DNA of 64,000 nt, from assembly GCA_033344875.1 (NCBI GenBank), contig JAWPMO010000001.1:124001-188000 (forward strand). The letters are read 5' to 3'. Origin of the DNA: Ilumatobacteraceae bacterium (GTDB lineage: Bacteria > Actinomycetota > Acidimicrobiia > Acidimicrobiales > Ilumatobacteraceae). Below, piece after piece: positions 43,427 through 52,931 of the stretch. Position numbers and translations under genes: made by a program. Each line of letters begins with the position of its first letter. Position 1 is the first letter of the stretch. The notes beneath the pieces were generated by a model. That model ran no database searches. It was not told the origin of the DNA and worked only from the letters and a program-made list of their open reading frames with translations.

Positions 43427-43682
43427 CGCTCACGTTCCGATCCGTACGTGCATCGGGTGCCGTCAGCCGCACCCGCAGACACGATTGCTCCGCTGCGTCC
43501 TCGACGCCGACGGAACGATCCGTGTCGATCGCCGAGCGCCCGGTCGTGGCGCCTGGTTGTGCGGATCAGGGTGTCTCGAGCCGGCACGCCGCAAGCGTGC
43601 CTTCGATCGAGCCTGGCGTACCACGGTGCGCCCGGAGGCGATCGAGCAACTCAGCGCTCGACTGGCCGAACTGAACGACTGA
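43410..43682 (+). CDS. ylxR: YlxR-family RNA-binding protein
   Basis: The 90-aa protein has the YlxR signature RTCIGCRQPHPQTRLLRCVLDADGTIRVDRRAPGRGAWLCGSGCLEPARRKRAFDRA, including the conserved Cys pair and GRGAWLC loop. It is a small RNA-binding or nucleoid-associated protein in the nusA-infB operon of most Gram-positives. The ATG at 43410 lies inside the nusA end, giving a 17-nt overlap in another frame. Confidence 0.9.
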   Translation: MTQPGDAHVPIRTCIGCRQPHPQTRLLRCVLDADGTIRVDRRAPGRGAWLCGSGCLEPARRKRAFDRAWRTTVRPEAIEQLSARLAELND

Positions 43683-43742
43683 ACAGGTGGGGAACGCCCC
43701 CGCCTCTGCGAGACTGACGAACGACGAAAGGTTGCCCACAAG

Positions 43743-46586
43743 GTGGCGAAGAACATCCGAGTACATGAACTAGCCAAGGAACTCGGCATGACGAATGCCG
43801 AGGCCGTCGACCTGTGCGGCGTGCTCGGCGTTCCGATCAAGAGCCATTCCTCCTCGCTCAACGAGGCGTATGCCGACATGGTTCGCCGGCGGGCAGTTCG
43901 TGACGGCCTCACCCGGGACGAACAGCCCGAGGAGCCGAAGCCCGAGCCGAAGAAGAAGCCGGCCAAGAAGAAGGCCGCCGCCAAGAAGGCAGCGGCCAAG
44001 CCGGCAGCGAGCGAGGCGAAGCCCGCCGAGGAGCCGGCGGCCGAAGCACCCGAGCCTGCTGCCGAGCCGCCCGCCGCCGAAGCGCCCGCGCCGGAGCCGG
44101 CCGCCGAGCCGCCCGCGGCCGAAGCACCCGAGCCTGCTGCCGAGCCGCCCGCCGAGGCACCCGCCGAGGCACCCGCCGCCGAAGCACCGACTCCCGAGCC
44201 GGCACCCGAACCTGCTGCCGAGCCGCCCGCCGAGGCACCCGCTCCGGCTCCGGCCGAGGAGCCGGCCGCCGAGCCCATTTCGAGCCCCGGCCCCGAGTCG
44301 GCCGCGGCCCGCACCATTTCGAGCCCCGGCCCCGAATCGGCTGCCGCCCGCACCATTTCGAGCCCCGGCCCCGATTCGGCTCCCAAGCCCCCGGCACGGC
44401 CCGAGGCCGCCGAAGCCAAGGCGGCGCCGGCCGCTCCGCCGACACCCCCGAGGGCGCCGTCGGGCAAGCCGATCCCGCCGCCCCCCGGTCGTCCGGTCTC
44501 CGCGTCGGGCAAGCCGATCCCGCCGCCCCCCGGCTCAGCGCGGCCCGCAGCAGGTCGTCCTGCCGGCGGTCCCGGCGGTCGCACGGGTGGCTACGCAGGT
44601 CGCCCTGGTGGCGGAGGTGGCCCCGGTGGGTTCGCCGGTCGCCCAGGTGGCGGCCCCGGTGGCGGCCCCCGCCCCGGTGGCGGTCGCCCGAGCGGCCAAC
44701 GCCGACCACCACGTCGCAGCAAGCGGCGTCGTCGTCGCGATCGCGACGAGTTGCAGCCCCAGGAGCAGAGCTTCACCGCAGCAGATGCACCCGTGCCCGA
44801 GGGCACGGTCGTCATCGAGCGCGGTGTCTCGGCCCAGGAGTTCGGCCCGAAACTGAACCGCACCGCCGGTGACGTCATCAAGTTCCTCCTGCAGCACGGC
44901 GAGATGCTCACGGTCACCATGGGCCTCTCCGACGAGCACATGGAGTTGTTCGCGCTCGATCTCGGTGCCGACATTCTCCTCGTCAACCCGGGTCAACAGC
45001 AGGAGATCGAACTCCAGGCGATGTTCGACGACAGCGACGACGACGACGAGGAGTTGCTCGAAGAGCGGCCGCCCGTCATCACCGTCATGGGTCACGTCGA
45101 CCACGGCAAGACCACGGTCCTCGACCGCATCCGTTCGGCCAACGTCGTCGACGGCGAGGCCGGCGGCATCACCCAGCACATCGGCGCCTACCAGGTGGAG
45201 AAGGACGGCAAGAAGCTGACCTTCATCGACACCCCGGGCCACGCGGCGTTCACGCAGATGCGTGCCCGCGGCGCGCAAGCGACCGACATCGTCGTGCTCG
45301 TCGTCGCCGCCGACGACGGCGTGATGCCCCAGACGATCGAGGCGATCAACCACGCGAAGGCGGCCGACGTGCCGATCGTCGTGGCGGTCAACAAGATCGA
45401 CAAGGACAACGCCGATCCGCAGCGTGTGCTCACCGAACTCGCCGAGCAGGAACTCGTCCCCGAGTCGTGGGGTGGCGACACGATCGTCGTCGAGATGTCG
45501 GCCCTGCAAGACCTGGGCATCGACGACCTGCTCGACCAGCTCAACGTGGTCGCCGAACTCGAAGACCTCCAGGCCAACCCGACCGGGCGGGCCAAGGGCA
45601 TCGTGCTCGAGGCCAACCTCGACAAGGGTCGCGGCCCCGTTGCCACGATCCTCGTCGACAAGGGCGAACTCAAGGTCGGCGATCCGATCGTGGCCGGCCC
45701 CGCGTGGGGCAAGGTCCGAGCGATGATCAACGACAAGGGCGAGCAGATCAAGGTCGCCGGACCGTCGACGCCGATCGAGGTGCTCGGTCTGGGCTCCGTG
45801 CCCGAAGCGGGCGACGAGTTCCGTGCGGCTCCCGACGAGAAGACGGCTCGCACCGTCGGTGAGGCTCGCGAGTTCCACCGTCGGGTGCGCGACCAGCGCG
45901 GCGATGCCCGTGTGAAGTCCGGCGTCAAGCTCGAGGACATCTTCGATCAGATCCAGAGCGGCGAGTCCGCCACGCTGAACCTGATCCTCAAGGCCGACGT
46001 GCAGGGTTCGCTCGAAGCGGTCACCGAGAGCCTTCGCAAGCTCGGTCGTGACGAGGTCGACCTCACGTTCGTGCACCGTGCCGTGGGTGGTATCACCGAG
46101 AACGACATCACCTTGGCCGCCACGACCAACTCGACCATCATCGGCTTCAACGTCCGTCCGGATCGCAAGGCCCGTGAGGCGGCCGAGACCGAGAGCGTCG
46201 AGATCCGCACGTACGAGATCATCTACAAGCTGCTCGAAGACATCGAGCAGGCGATGGTCGGCATGCTCGCCCCCGAGTACGAAGAGGTCGTCACCGGCGA
46301 CGCGGAAGTTCGCGAGATCTTCCGGGTACCGAAAATCGGTGCGATCGCCGGTTGCCTGGTGCAGAACGGCGTCATCACCCGTGGTTCGAAGGTCCGCTTC
46401 CTCCGCGACGGCACGATCATCTGGAAGGGCAGCATCACCTCGCTGCGCCGCTTCAAGGACGACGCGCAAGAAGTGCGCGCCGGTTTCGAGTGCGGTATCG
46501 GTCTGTCCGACTTCCAGGATCTCAAGCCCGGCGACGTCATCGAGACCTACGACGAGCGCGAGGTCGCTCGCACGCTGAGCAGCTGA
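43743..46586 (+). CDS. infB: Translation initiation factor IF-2
   Basis: IF-2 is the GTPase that brings initiator tRNA to the 30S subunit. The 947-aa protein has an N-terminal IF2N domain ([26 protein letters not shown]), a low-complexity region of about 270 residues rich in Ala, Pro, Glu and later Gly/Arg, a second IF2N, and the G domain with [17 protein letters not shown] and NKIDKD. Domains II, III and IV follow to IVWKG-like ends. Inside the low-complexity part, three 39-bp repeats (about 44276-44378) encode [13 protein letters not shown]-type units. The GTG start follows GAAAGGTTG. Confidence 0.97.
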   Translation: MAKNIRVHELAKELGMTNAEAVDLCGVLGVPIKSHSSSLNEAYADMVRRRAVRDGLTRDEQPEEPKPEPKKKPAKKKAAAKKAAAKPAASEAKPAEEPAAEAPEPAAEPPAAEAPAPEPAAEPPAAEAPEPAAEPPAEAPAEAPAAEAPTPEPAPEPAAEPPAEAPAPAPAEEPAAEPISSPGPESAAARTISSPGPESAAARTISSPGPDSAPKPPARPEAAEAKAAPAAPPTPPRAPSGKPIPPPPGRPVSASGKPIPPPPGSARPAAGRPAGGPGGRTGGYAGRPGGGGGPGGFAGRPGGGPGGGPRPGGGRPSGQRRPPRRSKRRRRRDRDELQPQEQSFTAADAPVPEGTVVIERGVSAQEFGPKLNRTAGDVIKFLLQHGEMLTVTMGLSDEHMELFALDLGADILLVNPGQQQEIELQAMFDDSDDDDEELLEERPPVITVMGHVDHGKTTVLDRIRSANVVDGEAGGITQHIGAYQVEKDGKKLTFIDTPGHAAFTQMRARGAQATDIVVLVVAADDGVMPQTIEAINHAKAADVPIVVAVNKIDKDNADPQRVLTELAEQELVPESWGGDTIVVEMSALQDLGIDDLLDQLNVVAELEDLQANPTGRAKGIVLEANLDKGRGPVATILVDKGELKVGDPIVAGPAWGKVRAMINDKGEQIKVAGPSTPIEVLGLGSVPEAGDEFRAAPDEKTARTVGEAREFHRRVRDQRGDARVKSGVKLEDIFDQIQSGESATLNLILKADVQGSLEAVTESLRKLGRDEVDLTFVHRAVGGITENDITLAATTNSTIIGFNVRPDRKAREAAETESVEIRTYEIIYKLLEDIEQAMVGMLAPEYEEVVTGDAEVREIFRVPKIGAIAGCLVQNGVITRGSKVRFLRDGTIIWKGSITSLRRFKDDAQEVRAGFECGIGLSDFQDLKPGDVIETYDEREVARTLSS

Positions 46587-46588
46587 CC

Positions 46589-46984
46589 ATGGCAGGGCGT
46601 GGCAAACGATCGACTCGTGGCGGGGGCGGGCACAAGTACCCGCGCTCGGCGCGGGTCGGCGAGACGCTGCGCGAGATCATCGCAGAAGAACTCGTCCGGA
46701 TCGACGACGAGCGCCTGGCGTTCGTCACGGTCACCGGTATCGAGGTCGACAACGAACTCAATCGTGCGCATGTCTTCTTCGACTCGCTCGCGGGTGAGGA
46801 CGGCGACGCCGACATCATCGCCGCGCTCGACGAGAACCGGGCCCGGCTGCAGTCGTCGATCGGCAAGCAGATCCGGGCCAAGAAGACGCCGATCCTCGAC
46901 TTCCAGCCCGACATCGCGCTCCGGTCGGCAGAGCGGATCGACGACATTCTCCGCGAAGACCGTCAGCGCCGTGGCGAGGCGTAA
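46589..46984 (+). CDS. rbfA: Ribosome-binding factor A
   Basis: RbfA assists late 16S rRNA processing in the 30S subunit. The 131-aa protein has the KH-like core SARVGETLREIIAEELVRIDDERLAFVTVTGIEVDNELNRAHVFFDSL and the C-terminal helix IGKQIRAKKTPILDFQPDIALRSAERIDDIL. The basic N-terminus (GRGKRSTRGGGGHK) may contact RNA. It begins 2 nt after the infB stop and overlaps truB by 14 nt. Confidence 0.95.
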   Translation: MAGRGKRSTRGGGGHKYPRSARVGETLREIIAEELVRIDDERLAFVTVTGIEVDNELNRAHVFFDSLAGEDGDADIIAALDENRARLQSSIGKQIRAKKTPILDFQPDIALRSAERIDDILREDRQRRGEA

Positions 46985-47852
46985 GCCCGCCACCACCCAC
47001 GGCCTCTGCGTCGTCGACAAACCCGCCGGCGTCACCAGCCACGACGTCGTCGGCATGTTGCGCCGACGGTTCCACGAGCGGCAGGTCGGTCATGCCGGCA
47101 CGCTCGACCCCGACGCCACCGGCGTCCTCGTGGTCGCGGTCGGCATGACCACGAAGCTCCTCCGGTTCATCGAGAAGACCGAGAAGCGGTACGTCGGCGA
47201 GGTCGTCCTGGGGACGGAGACCTCCACCCTCGATTCGTCGGGCGAGGTCACGGCCACGTTCGACATGGCGGCGGTGACGCTCGACGACGCCCGGCGGGTC
47301 GCCGCCGAACACCTGACCGGCGACATCATGCAGATCCCGCCGATGGTGTCGGCGATCCGGGTCGACGGCAAACGTCTCCACGAACTCGCCCGTGAAGGCA
47401 TCGAGATCGAACGCGAACCCCGACCGGTCACGATCTCGTCGTTGACGATCGATGCGGCACCCGATCCCGGCGTGTTCACGATCGACGTGACGTGCACGGC
47501 CGGGACGTACATCCGAACCCTGGCGGCCGACCTCGGGCACCTGCTCGGCGGGGGAGCGCACCTGCGACGCCTGCGCCGCACGGCGGTCGGGGCGTTCACG
47601 ATCGAGGAGTCCGGCGCTCCCGACGAGTGTGAGCTCCTGCCGGTCGAGACCGCCGTGCGCGGGCTCACCGCGGTCGTCATCGACCAACCGACTGCCGCGC
47701 TCGTCGGCAACGGCCGGGTACTGCCTCGGTTCGAGGGAGTCGGACCGTGGGCACTGTTCACCGACGACGGGGTCCTGCTCGCGGTCTACGAGCCCTTCCG
47801 TGACGACGAGGCCAAACCGTCCGTCGTGCTCCCGACCGCCATCGGCAGGTAG
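46971..47852 (+). CDS. truB: tRNA pseudouridine synthase B
   Basis: TruB makes pseudouridine 55 in the T loop of tRNAs. The 293-aa protein has GLCVVDKPAGVTSHDVV, the catalytic motif GHAGTLDPDATGVLVVAVG with its Asp, YVGEVVLGTETSTLDSSGE and the RTLAADLGHLLGGGAHLRRLRRTAVG segment. A C-terminal PUA-like portion closes it. The GTG at 46971 overlaps rbfA, matching the compact operon layout. Confidence 0.95.
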   Translation: MARRKPATTHGLCVVDKPAGVTSHDVVGMLRRRFHERQVGHAGTLDPDATGVLVVAVGMTTKLLRFIEKTEKRYVGEVVLGTETSTLDSSGEVTATFDMAAVTLDDARRVAAEHLTGDIMQIPPMVSAIRVDGKRLHELAREGIEIEREPRPVTISSLTIDAAPDPGVFTIDVTCTAGTYIRTLAADLGHLLGGGAHLRRLRRTAVGAFTIEESGAPDECELLPVETAVRGLTAVVIDQPTAALVGNGRVLPRFEGVGPWALFTDDGVLLAVYEPFRDDEAKPSVVLPTAIGR

Positions 47853-47863
47853 CGTCAGCAGGC

Positions 47864-48808
47864 GTGCTGGTGATCACCGACGCCTCGACCGAACCGTTCC
47901 CCTCCGAGCGGACGGTGCTCACCATCGGAGCGTACGACGGGCTGCACCACGGCCACCAGGCCGTCATCGCCCAGGTGCGTGCGCTCGCCGCCGAACGCGA
48001 TGCCCGGTCGGCGGTGGTGACCTTCGATCGGCACCCGGCGACGGTCGTTCGTCCCGAGTCGGCGCCGAAGTTGCTGACCGATCACGATCAGCGCATGGAG
48101 CTCCTCGAGGCGACCGGCATCGACGCCGCGGTGGTCCTGCCGTTCACTCAGGAGATGGCCGAAGAGTCGCCGCTCGCGTTCATCGAGCGGGTGTTGGTCA
48201 AGTGCCTACACGCCGAATGCGTGGTCGTCGGTGACGACTTCCACTTCGGGCGCCACCGCGAAGGCAACGTCGCACTACTCCGCGAGATCGGTGAGACGTA
48301 CGGGTTCGACGTCGAGCCGGTGGTGCTCGTCTCACGGGCCGACGGTGTCGACGAACCGGTGAGCAGCACCGCCATCCGCCGTGCGCTCGCCGGTGGCAAC
48401 GTGGCCCTCGCGACCGCGATGCTCGGCCGACCGTTCGAGGCCCGCGGCGTGGTCGTCCAAGGTGACCAGCGGGGCCGATTGCTCGGATTCCCCACGGCCA
48501 ATGTCGAGGTGTCGAATCGTGTCTGTCTGCCCGCCGACGGCGTGTACGCCGGTGTCTACGAACGTCCTGACGGCTCGCAACACCCGTGCGCGATCAACCT
48601 CGGGCGCCGGCCGACCTTCTACGAGCATGCCGACAGTTCCCTGCTCGAGGCGCACCTGCTCGACTACGAAGGCGACCTCTACGGCGAACCGGCCAGGGTG
48701 CAGTTCGTCGACTTCCTCCGGTCGGAGCGCAAGTTCGACGGCATCGACGCCCTGGTCGAGCAGCTCAAGCTCGACATCGAACACGCCCGCGGAGTCGTCA
48801 GCGAGTGA
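47864..48808 (+). CDS. ribF: Bifunctional riboflavin kinase/FAD synthetase
   Basis: RibF converts riboflavin to FMN and FAD. The 314-aa protein has the adenylyltransferase half with GAYDGLHHGHQAVIAQ (the HxGH motif), GDDFHFGRHREGN and VSSTAIRRALAGGNV, and the kinase half with RGRLLGFPTANVEV and the DLYGEPARVQFVDFLRSERKFDGIDAL end. It is the last gene of the translation operon, 11 nt after truB. Confidence 0.95.
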   Translation: MLVITDASTEPFPSERTVLTIGAYDGLHHGHQAVIAQVRALAAERDARSAVVTFDRHPATVVRPESAPKLLTDHDQRMELLEATGIDAAVVLPFTQEMAEESPLAFIERVLVKCLHAECVVVGDDFHFGRHREGNVALLREIGETYGFDVEPVVLVSRADGVDEPVSSTAIRRALAGGNVALATAMLGRPFEARGVVVQGDQRGRLLGFPTANVEVSNRVCLPADGVYAGVYERPDGSQHPCAINLGRRPTFYEHADSSLLEAHLLDYEGDLYGEPARVQFVDFLRSERKFDGIDALVEQLKLDIEHARGVVSE

Positions 48809-48810
48809 GC

Positions 48811-48840
48811 GGCGGGACGCGCCGAGAGGTGCGCCCCGCC
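48811..48840. terminator. Hairpin between ribF and the converging substrate-binding protein gene
   Basis: GGCGGG-ACGCGC and its near complement (to CCCGCC at 48840) form a GC-rich stem-loop in the 54-bp gap between converging genes. It has mismatches in the middle and no long U-tract; it is a likely bidirectional terminator for the long rimP-ribF operon. Confidence 0.5.
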
Positions 48841-48862
48841 AGCCTGCTCACGCGCCGTGCGG

Positions 48863-50059
48863 TCAGCCCGGCCAGACGACCGTGCCGTCGGCGTCGTACA
48901 AATCGGCGACCAGGTCGGGCTCGAAACGACCGTCGATCGCGGGTGCCCCGGCATCGCCGTACACGCCCACCGAGTCGTAGGTCGCGATCTCGGCCGCGAG
49001 CAGCTCGGCGTCAGGCACGCCGGGGAAGCTGTCGGCGGGTGTGGTGTCGCTGATCAGTTGCGCGTCGGTCGCCCAGCGGAACGCCTCGCCCTCCGGCGAC
49101 AGGAAGTTCGGGTTGCCGTTGCCGTTGATGAGGTCGACCGCGATCGCCGCGGCTTCCGCCGGGTCGGCGATCGCGTCGGCGAGGCCGCGCATGGCCGCCC
49201 GCATGAAGTCCTCGGCCGCGGTCGGGTGCTCGTCGAGGAACGTGCGGTTCGTGTAGATGAGGCCGAACGAGCCGGGGATGTCATAGTCGGCCGGGTCGTA
49301 CAGCGTGAACGGGACACCGGCCCGTTCGAGCGCGCCCGGCTCGTTGCTCTTCCATCCCGGCACGGCCGAGATGCCCTCGACTTCGAAGTGCGCGATCGGG
49401 TTGAACCCGTCGAGCAGCAGCGTGTCGAAGTCGGTGCCCTCGACCAGGCCGACCTCGGCCAGCATCGCCGCGATGCTCGGTGGCAGCTTGCCCTTCACGC
49501 CGATCGTCGTCCCGGCGAGCGACTCGAGATCGTCGAAGCCCGGCTTGACCATCAGGCTGTCGATCGACACACGTCCTTCCACCGCGAGCGCCACGAGGTC
49601 GGCGTCGTTGACGGTGGAGAAGGAGGCGAGTTCGCTGAACGAACCCGACGACGAGAACTGGGCGTCGTTCGCCGCCACGAGCGGGTAGTTCGCCGTGGAG
49701 AACGATGCCGCAACGTCGACGTCGAGGCACAGTTCGTCGAAGTAGCCCTTGGCGTCGGCGACGAGCACTTCGACGATCGAGGCGGTGGCCGCGTAGTCGA
49801 ACCCGGTCAGATAGCTGATCGTGCCGGCGGCCCGATTGGCCTCGCACCGGGCGTCGGGGAACGCCTCGCCGTCGGTGACCCGGAGGTCATCGGCGGCGTC
49901 ATCGTCGTCGGCCGAGGGGTCGCTCGGAAGCGGGGGTGCATCGACCGACGAGGACGGTGCGTCGGCGGTGCCGGGGGACGTGTCGTCGTCGCCACCACAC
50001 GCGGCAGCGATCAGGACGAGCGGAAGGGTGAGCAGGGCGAAGGCGCGCTGGCGCTTCAT
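48863..50059 (-). CDS. ABC transporter substrate-binding lipoprotein (NMT1/THI5-SsuA-like)
   Basis: The 398-aa precursor has a lipoprotein signal (LLTLPLVLIAAACGG, Cys about residue 21), an acidic Asp/Ser-rich linker to about residue 62 and a periplasmic-binding fold: ISYLTGFDYAATASIVEVLVADAKGYFDELCLDVDV, DLESLAGTTIGVKGKLPPSIAAMLAEVG and GLIYTNRTFLDEHPTAAEDFMRA. Proteins of this type bind thiamine precursors, sulfonates or nitrate-like solutes; the ligand here is unknown. It works with the permease and ATPase just upstream on the same strand, from which it is separated by a 279-bp palindrome-rich gap. Confidence 0.88.
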   Translation of the reverse strand: MKRQRAFALLTLPLVLIAAACGGDDDTSPGTADAPSSSVDAPPLPSDPSADDDDAADDLRVTDGEAFPDARCEANRAAGTISYLTGFDYAATASIVEVLVADAKGYFDELCLDVDVAASFSTANYPLVAANDAQFSSSGSFSELASFSTVNDADLVALAVEGRVSIDSLMVKPGFDDLESLAGTTIGVKGKLPPSIAAMLAEVGLVEGTDFDTLLLDGFNPIAHFEVEGISAVPGWKSNEPGALERAGVPFTLYDPADYDIPGSFGLIYTNRTFLDEHPTAAEDFMRAAMRGLADAIADPAEAAAIAVDLINGNGNPNFLSPEGEAFRWATDAQLISDTTPADSFPGVPDAELLAAEIATYDSVGVYGDAGAPAIDGRFEPDLVADLYDADGTVVWPG

Positions 50060-50183
50060 GGATGTCCTCCAAGAGGTGGATGATCGGATGTAGCCAGCAC
50101 ACGACCGAGGCGAACCGTTGCTAGAGGTCGGTTCGACGTCGAAAACCTTCGTGTACCGGCACCATACCGAGCACATCGGACGA

Positions 50184-50329
50184 TCACGAGTTGTGCCAGG
50201 AGGTCGAGCGGATGGGTGAGGCTCTGCCGAACCTGGCCGCTCGACACTCCCAATGGATACGGGGAGGAATCAGCGGAATGAAAAGGAGCGGAGCGACCTA
50301 TCCGCTGATCCTCCAGGCACAACCCGTGA
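50184..50329. repeat. 146-bp nested palindromic element
   Basis: The outer arms (50184-50203 and 50310-50329) are inverted copies matching at 18 of 20 positions and carry the GTTGTGCC motif shared with repeats near 58300 and 61030. Inside are two perfect 9-bp hairpins: GTCGAGCGG 50203-50211 with 50237-50245, and ATCAGCGGA 50269-50277 with 50301-50309. The whole can fold as a three-way structure. It lies between the permease gene and the substrate-binding protein gene and could be a MITE-like insertion or an RNA element that sets their relative expression. Confidence 0.65.
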
Positions 50330-50338
50330 CGCCGGCGG

Positions 50339-51118
50339 TCAGGCGGGGGAGCGACGCTGCGAGGCGTGCCAGTGCAGCAGCCAGCGTTCGATCACCACGA
50401 CGACGGCCTGGCTCCCGATGCCGAGCACGGCGGTGCACAGGATCGTCGTCCAGAGGATCGAACCCTCGTTGAGCGCTGCGGCCCGCTTGCCGGCCTCGCC
50501 GAGACCGTTCGAACTCAAGGCCGCCCCCTCGGCGAAGTAGGCGGCAGCGAGCCCCAGACCGACGTTGAAACGTGCGGCGGTGAACAACGACGGCATCGCC
50601 GACGGCAACCGCAGCCGCCACAGCACCTCCCACCGCGACGCGTCGACCGAGGCGAACAGTTCGCGCGCCGCCGGATCGGCACCGCGCATTCCCCCGACCG
50701 TCGCGTAGACGAACGCCGGGACGGTCACGAAGACGACGAGGAACAGGATCGACGGTGTCCCGCGTCCGACCCACAGCACGATCGAGCTGATGTAGGCGAC
50801 CCACGGCGTGACGAGGATCAGGACCAGCAGCGGTTGGCTCGCCTGCTCGAGCGGCCGGAACGCGGCGAGCAGGGCGCCGAGTGTCACGGCGATCGCGAGC
50901 GAGACGACGAGCCCGATCGCGAGCCGCTGACCCGTCACCCAGATGTTGTCGAGGTAGTAGCCGGGGGTCTCGAGGAACGTCGACACCACCTCCGAGGGCG
51001 GGAGCAGCACGAACTCGCGCACGTTGCGCAGTCGCACGAACGCCTCCCAGAAGACGCCGAGCGCGACCGCACCCACCGTCGCCCACATGACCGTGCTGTT
51101 GCGCAGTCGTTCGATCAT
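50339..51118 (-). CDS. ABC transporter permease (SsuC/ThiX-like)
   Basis: The 259-aa protein has about six membrane helices and the binding-protein-dependent transport domain, with LLVLILVTPWVAYISSIVLWVGRGTPSILFLVVFVTVPAFVYATVGGM and the EAA loop ELFASVDASRWEVLWRLRLPSAMPSLFTA. It is the channel subunit for the importer whose substrate-binding protein is encoded at 48863-50059. The ATG overlaps the stop of the ATPase gene (ATGA), so the two are coupled. Confidence 0.9.
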   Translation of the reverse strand: MIERLRNSTVMWATVGAVALGVFWEAFVRLRNVREFVLLPPSEVVSTFLETPGYYLDNIWVTGQRLAIGLVVSLAIAVTLGALLAAFRPLEQASQPLLVLILVTPWVAYISSIVLWVGRGTPSILFLVVFVTVPAFVYATVGGMRGADPAARELFASVDASRWEVLWRLRLPSAMPSLFTAARFNVGLGLAAAYFAEGAALSSNGLGEAGKRAAALNEGSILWTTILCTAVLGIGSQAVVVVIERWLLHWHASQRRSPA

Positions 51119-51882
51119 CGGCCGGCTCCACTGTGCAGCATCTGACGGAGCTCGCGTTCGTAGGCGAAGAACGCCGGGTCGTCCTCGGTCTCGGGCACCC
51201 GCGGTCGAGGCAGGTCGATCGTGACCGTGCCGACGATGCGCCCCGGACGAGCCGACATCACCGCCACCCGATCCGAGAGGAACACCGCCTCGGCGATCGA
51301 ATGGGTGACGAACAACACCGCTGCGTTGACCGGCTCGCACAGTTCGGCCAGCAGGTGCCGCATGTCGGCGCGAGTGATCTCGTCGAGCGCCGCGAACGGC
51401 TCGTCCATCAGCAGGTATGGGGCGCCGAGCGCGAAGGCGCGCACGAGCGCGACCCGCTGTTGCATGCCGCCCGACAACTCGTGCGGGTACGCGTCGGCGA
51501 AGTCGGCGAGTCCGACCTGCTCGAGCAGGGTCGTCGGGTCACGACGCATCGGCGGCTCGGCCTCGGGGCGCAGGTCGCGCAGCAGCCGGGCGTTCGCGGC
51601 GACGGTGCGCCACGGCAGGAGCGCCGGCGCCTGGGGGACGAAGCCGATCCGCTTGGCACGCCGAGCGACGGCGGGGGAGCGGTCGTCGATGGTGATGCGG
51701 CCACCGGTCGGCTGCTCGAGCCCGGCGATCAAGCGCAACAGGGTGGTCTTGCCGCAGCCGCTCGGCCCGAGCAGCGTGACGACCTCGCCGGGCGCGACGT
51801 GGAGGTCGACGGGAGCGAGCGCCTCGGTCGGGCCGAACGACTTCGTGACCTGGCGTACCTCGACGCCGCTGCTGGGGTCCAC
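51115..51882 (-). CDS. ABC transporter ATP-binding protein (SsuB/ThiZ-like)
   Basis: The 255-aa ATPase has Walker [12 protein letters not shown] (about residue 39), Q-loop [11 protein letters not shown], signature [11 protein letters not shown], Walker [14 protein letters not shown] and H-loop [16 protein letters not shown], the set typical of nitrate/sulfonate/thiamine-precursor importers. The GTG at 51882 gives the usual family length; an in-frame ATG near 51928 would overlap the rpsO promoter region. First gene of the three-gene importer operon, divergent from rpsO. Confidence 0.9.
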   Translation of the reverse strand: MDPSSGVEVRQVTKSFGPTEALAPVDLHVAPGEVVTLLGPSGCGKTTLLRLIAGLEQPTGGRITIDDRSPAVARRAKRIGFVPQAPALLPWRTVAANARLLRDLRPEAEPPMRRDPTTLLEQVGLADFADAYPHELSGGMQQRVALVRAFALGAPYLLMDEPFAALDEITRADMRHLLAELCEPVNAAVLFVTHSIAEAVFLSDRVAVMSARPGRIVGTVTIDLPRPRVPETEDDPAFFAYERELRQMLHSGAGR

Positions 51883-51900
51883 GCGGCGGGAGCGTACTGG

Positions 51901-51930
51901 TTGTGTCCGGTCGTGGCTCGCCCGTAGCAT
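51901..51930 (+). promoter_or_regulatory. Candidate rpsO promoter
   Basis: TTGTGT (51901-51906) and TAGCAT (51925-51930) are separated by 18 bp, about 87 bp before the rpsO start. The hexamers are a fair match to a housekeeping promoter; untested. Confidence 0.4.
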
Positions 51931-52016
51931 TGCTGCGTCCGTCGAGGTCCCGACTTCGGCGTGATGCGATCGGCCCGCCCGGGTCGACGCGACCTCCATC
52001 CGGAAGGCAGAACACC

Positions 52017-52280
52017 ATGGCACTCACCGCCAAGAAAGACATCGTCGCGAAGCACGGCTCGTCCGAGAACGACACCGGCTCGCCCGAGGTGCAGATCGCG
52101 CTCCTGACCGATCGCATCCAGCACCTGACCGAGCACCTGAAGGTGCACAAGAAGGACCACCACAGCCGTCGTGGCCTCCTGATGCTCGTCGGCCGCCGTC
52201 GTCGCATGCTCGACTACTTGGCCGACATCGACGTCGAGCGCTACCGCAAGCTCATCGCCGAACTCGGCCTCAGGCGCTGA
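52017..52280 (+). CDS. rpsO: 30S ribosomal protein S15
   Basis: S15 is a primary 16S rRNA binder. The 87-aa protein is fully conserved: [62 protein letters not shown] precedes the ATG. In most bacteria it is followed by pnp; here 6.26 kb of other genes separate them. Its last four codons form one arm of a long inverted repeat (52269-52380). Confidence 0.97.
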   Translation: MALTAKKDIVAKHGSSENDTGSPEVQIALLTDRIQHLTEHLKVHKKDHHSRRGLLMLVGRRRRMLDYLADIDVERYRKLIAELGLRR

Positions 52281-52380
52281 TCTCTGCGGCGATCGCGGCG
52301 TTGCGCCTCGCCGCTTCTCCATCACCAGATGGAGAGCGGCTCGTCGCGCCTTGCGCTCCCCACAGATCTCAGCGCCTGAG
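52269..52380 (+). repeat. Long inverted repeat and nested hairpin at the rpsO 3' end
   Basis: CTCAGGCGCTGA (52269-52280, the rpsO end including its stop) is perfectly complementary to 52369-52380. Inside, 52310-52322 pairs with 52329-52340 with one bulged T (GCCGCTTCTCCAT with ATGGAGAGCGGC). The structure could terminate rpsO or be an RNase processing site. There is no U-tract. Confidence 0.55.
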
Positions 52381-52453
52381 CAACTGATGACCGCGGCCGT
52401 GTGCTGGTCGGGTCTCAGCGGCGCGTCCAGTTGATCCGGCGGCGATTGCGTCG

Positions 52454-52765
52454 TCAGCCGGCCTCCGCGCGGCAGTGCTCGACCCATCGCTCGAGACTGT
52501 CCGCCGTCCCCGGCGCGTCCAACATGCAGGCGGTGTACGCCGCCTCGTACGTCGAGAGGCAGGTCTGGATCCGACGTTCCGCCCCGTCGGCCGAGACGGG
52601 CCCGTCGGTCGCACACGGCTCGCTCCCGGCCGATGCGGAACCGATGGTGCCGAGTCCGACGAGCGAGCCGGTCGCGACCAGTGCTGCTGCCGCGAGCAGC
52701 CGCCGGAGCCGTGGGGCCGTTCCGGTGCGCTCGGCGTTCTGCAAGGATTCGGGTGCGGTGATCAT
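52454..52765 (-). CDS. Small secreted cysteine-containing protein
   Basis: The 103-aa precursor has a signal peptide (basic RLRRLL, hydrophobic AAAALVATGSLVGLGTIG, cleavage after SASA) and a mature part of about 60 residues with four Cys (EPCATD, QTCLST, TACMLD, EHCRAE), probably two disulfides in a helical hairpin. AAAGGACAC precedes the ATG. No family recognised. It is divergent from the giant receptor gene and shares its 166-bp promoter region. Confidence 0.6.
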   Translation of the reverse strand: MITAPESLQNAERTGTAPRLRRLLAAAALVATGSLVGLGTIGSASAGSEPCATDGPVSADGAERRIQTCLSTYEAAYTACMLDAPGTADSLERWVEHCRAEAG

Positions 52766-52931
52766 GATGGGTGTCCTTTCATCGGGCTCATCGATCGATG
52801 AGCGGCGTCGGTGTGCACGTTCGCGACGACCGCTTGTCGACGGGTTCCGAACCGGCAAGGGAGCGAAAAACCGGCCCTTTACCGGTCGTGGGCATCGTGG
52901 AGCCGACGGGATGTGACAGGGGGACGGCTGG

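Noticed and set aside
50060-50338. Thiamine pyrophosphate riboswitch before the binding-protein gene
   Set aside because: The gap is highly structured, but I could not find the conserved CUGAGA and ACCUGAUC-type TPP segments; it fits a palindromic repeat better.
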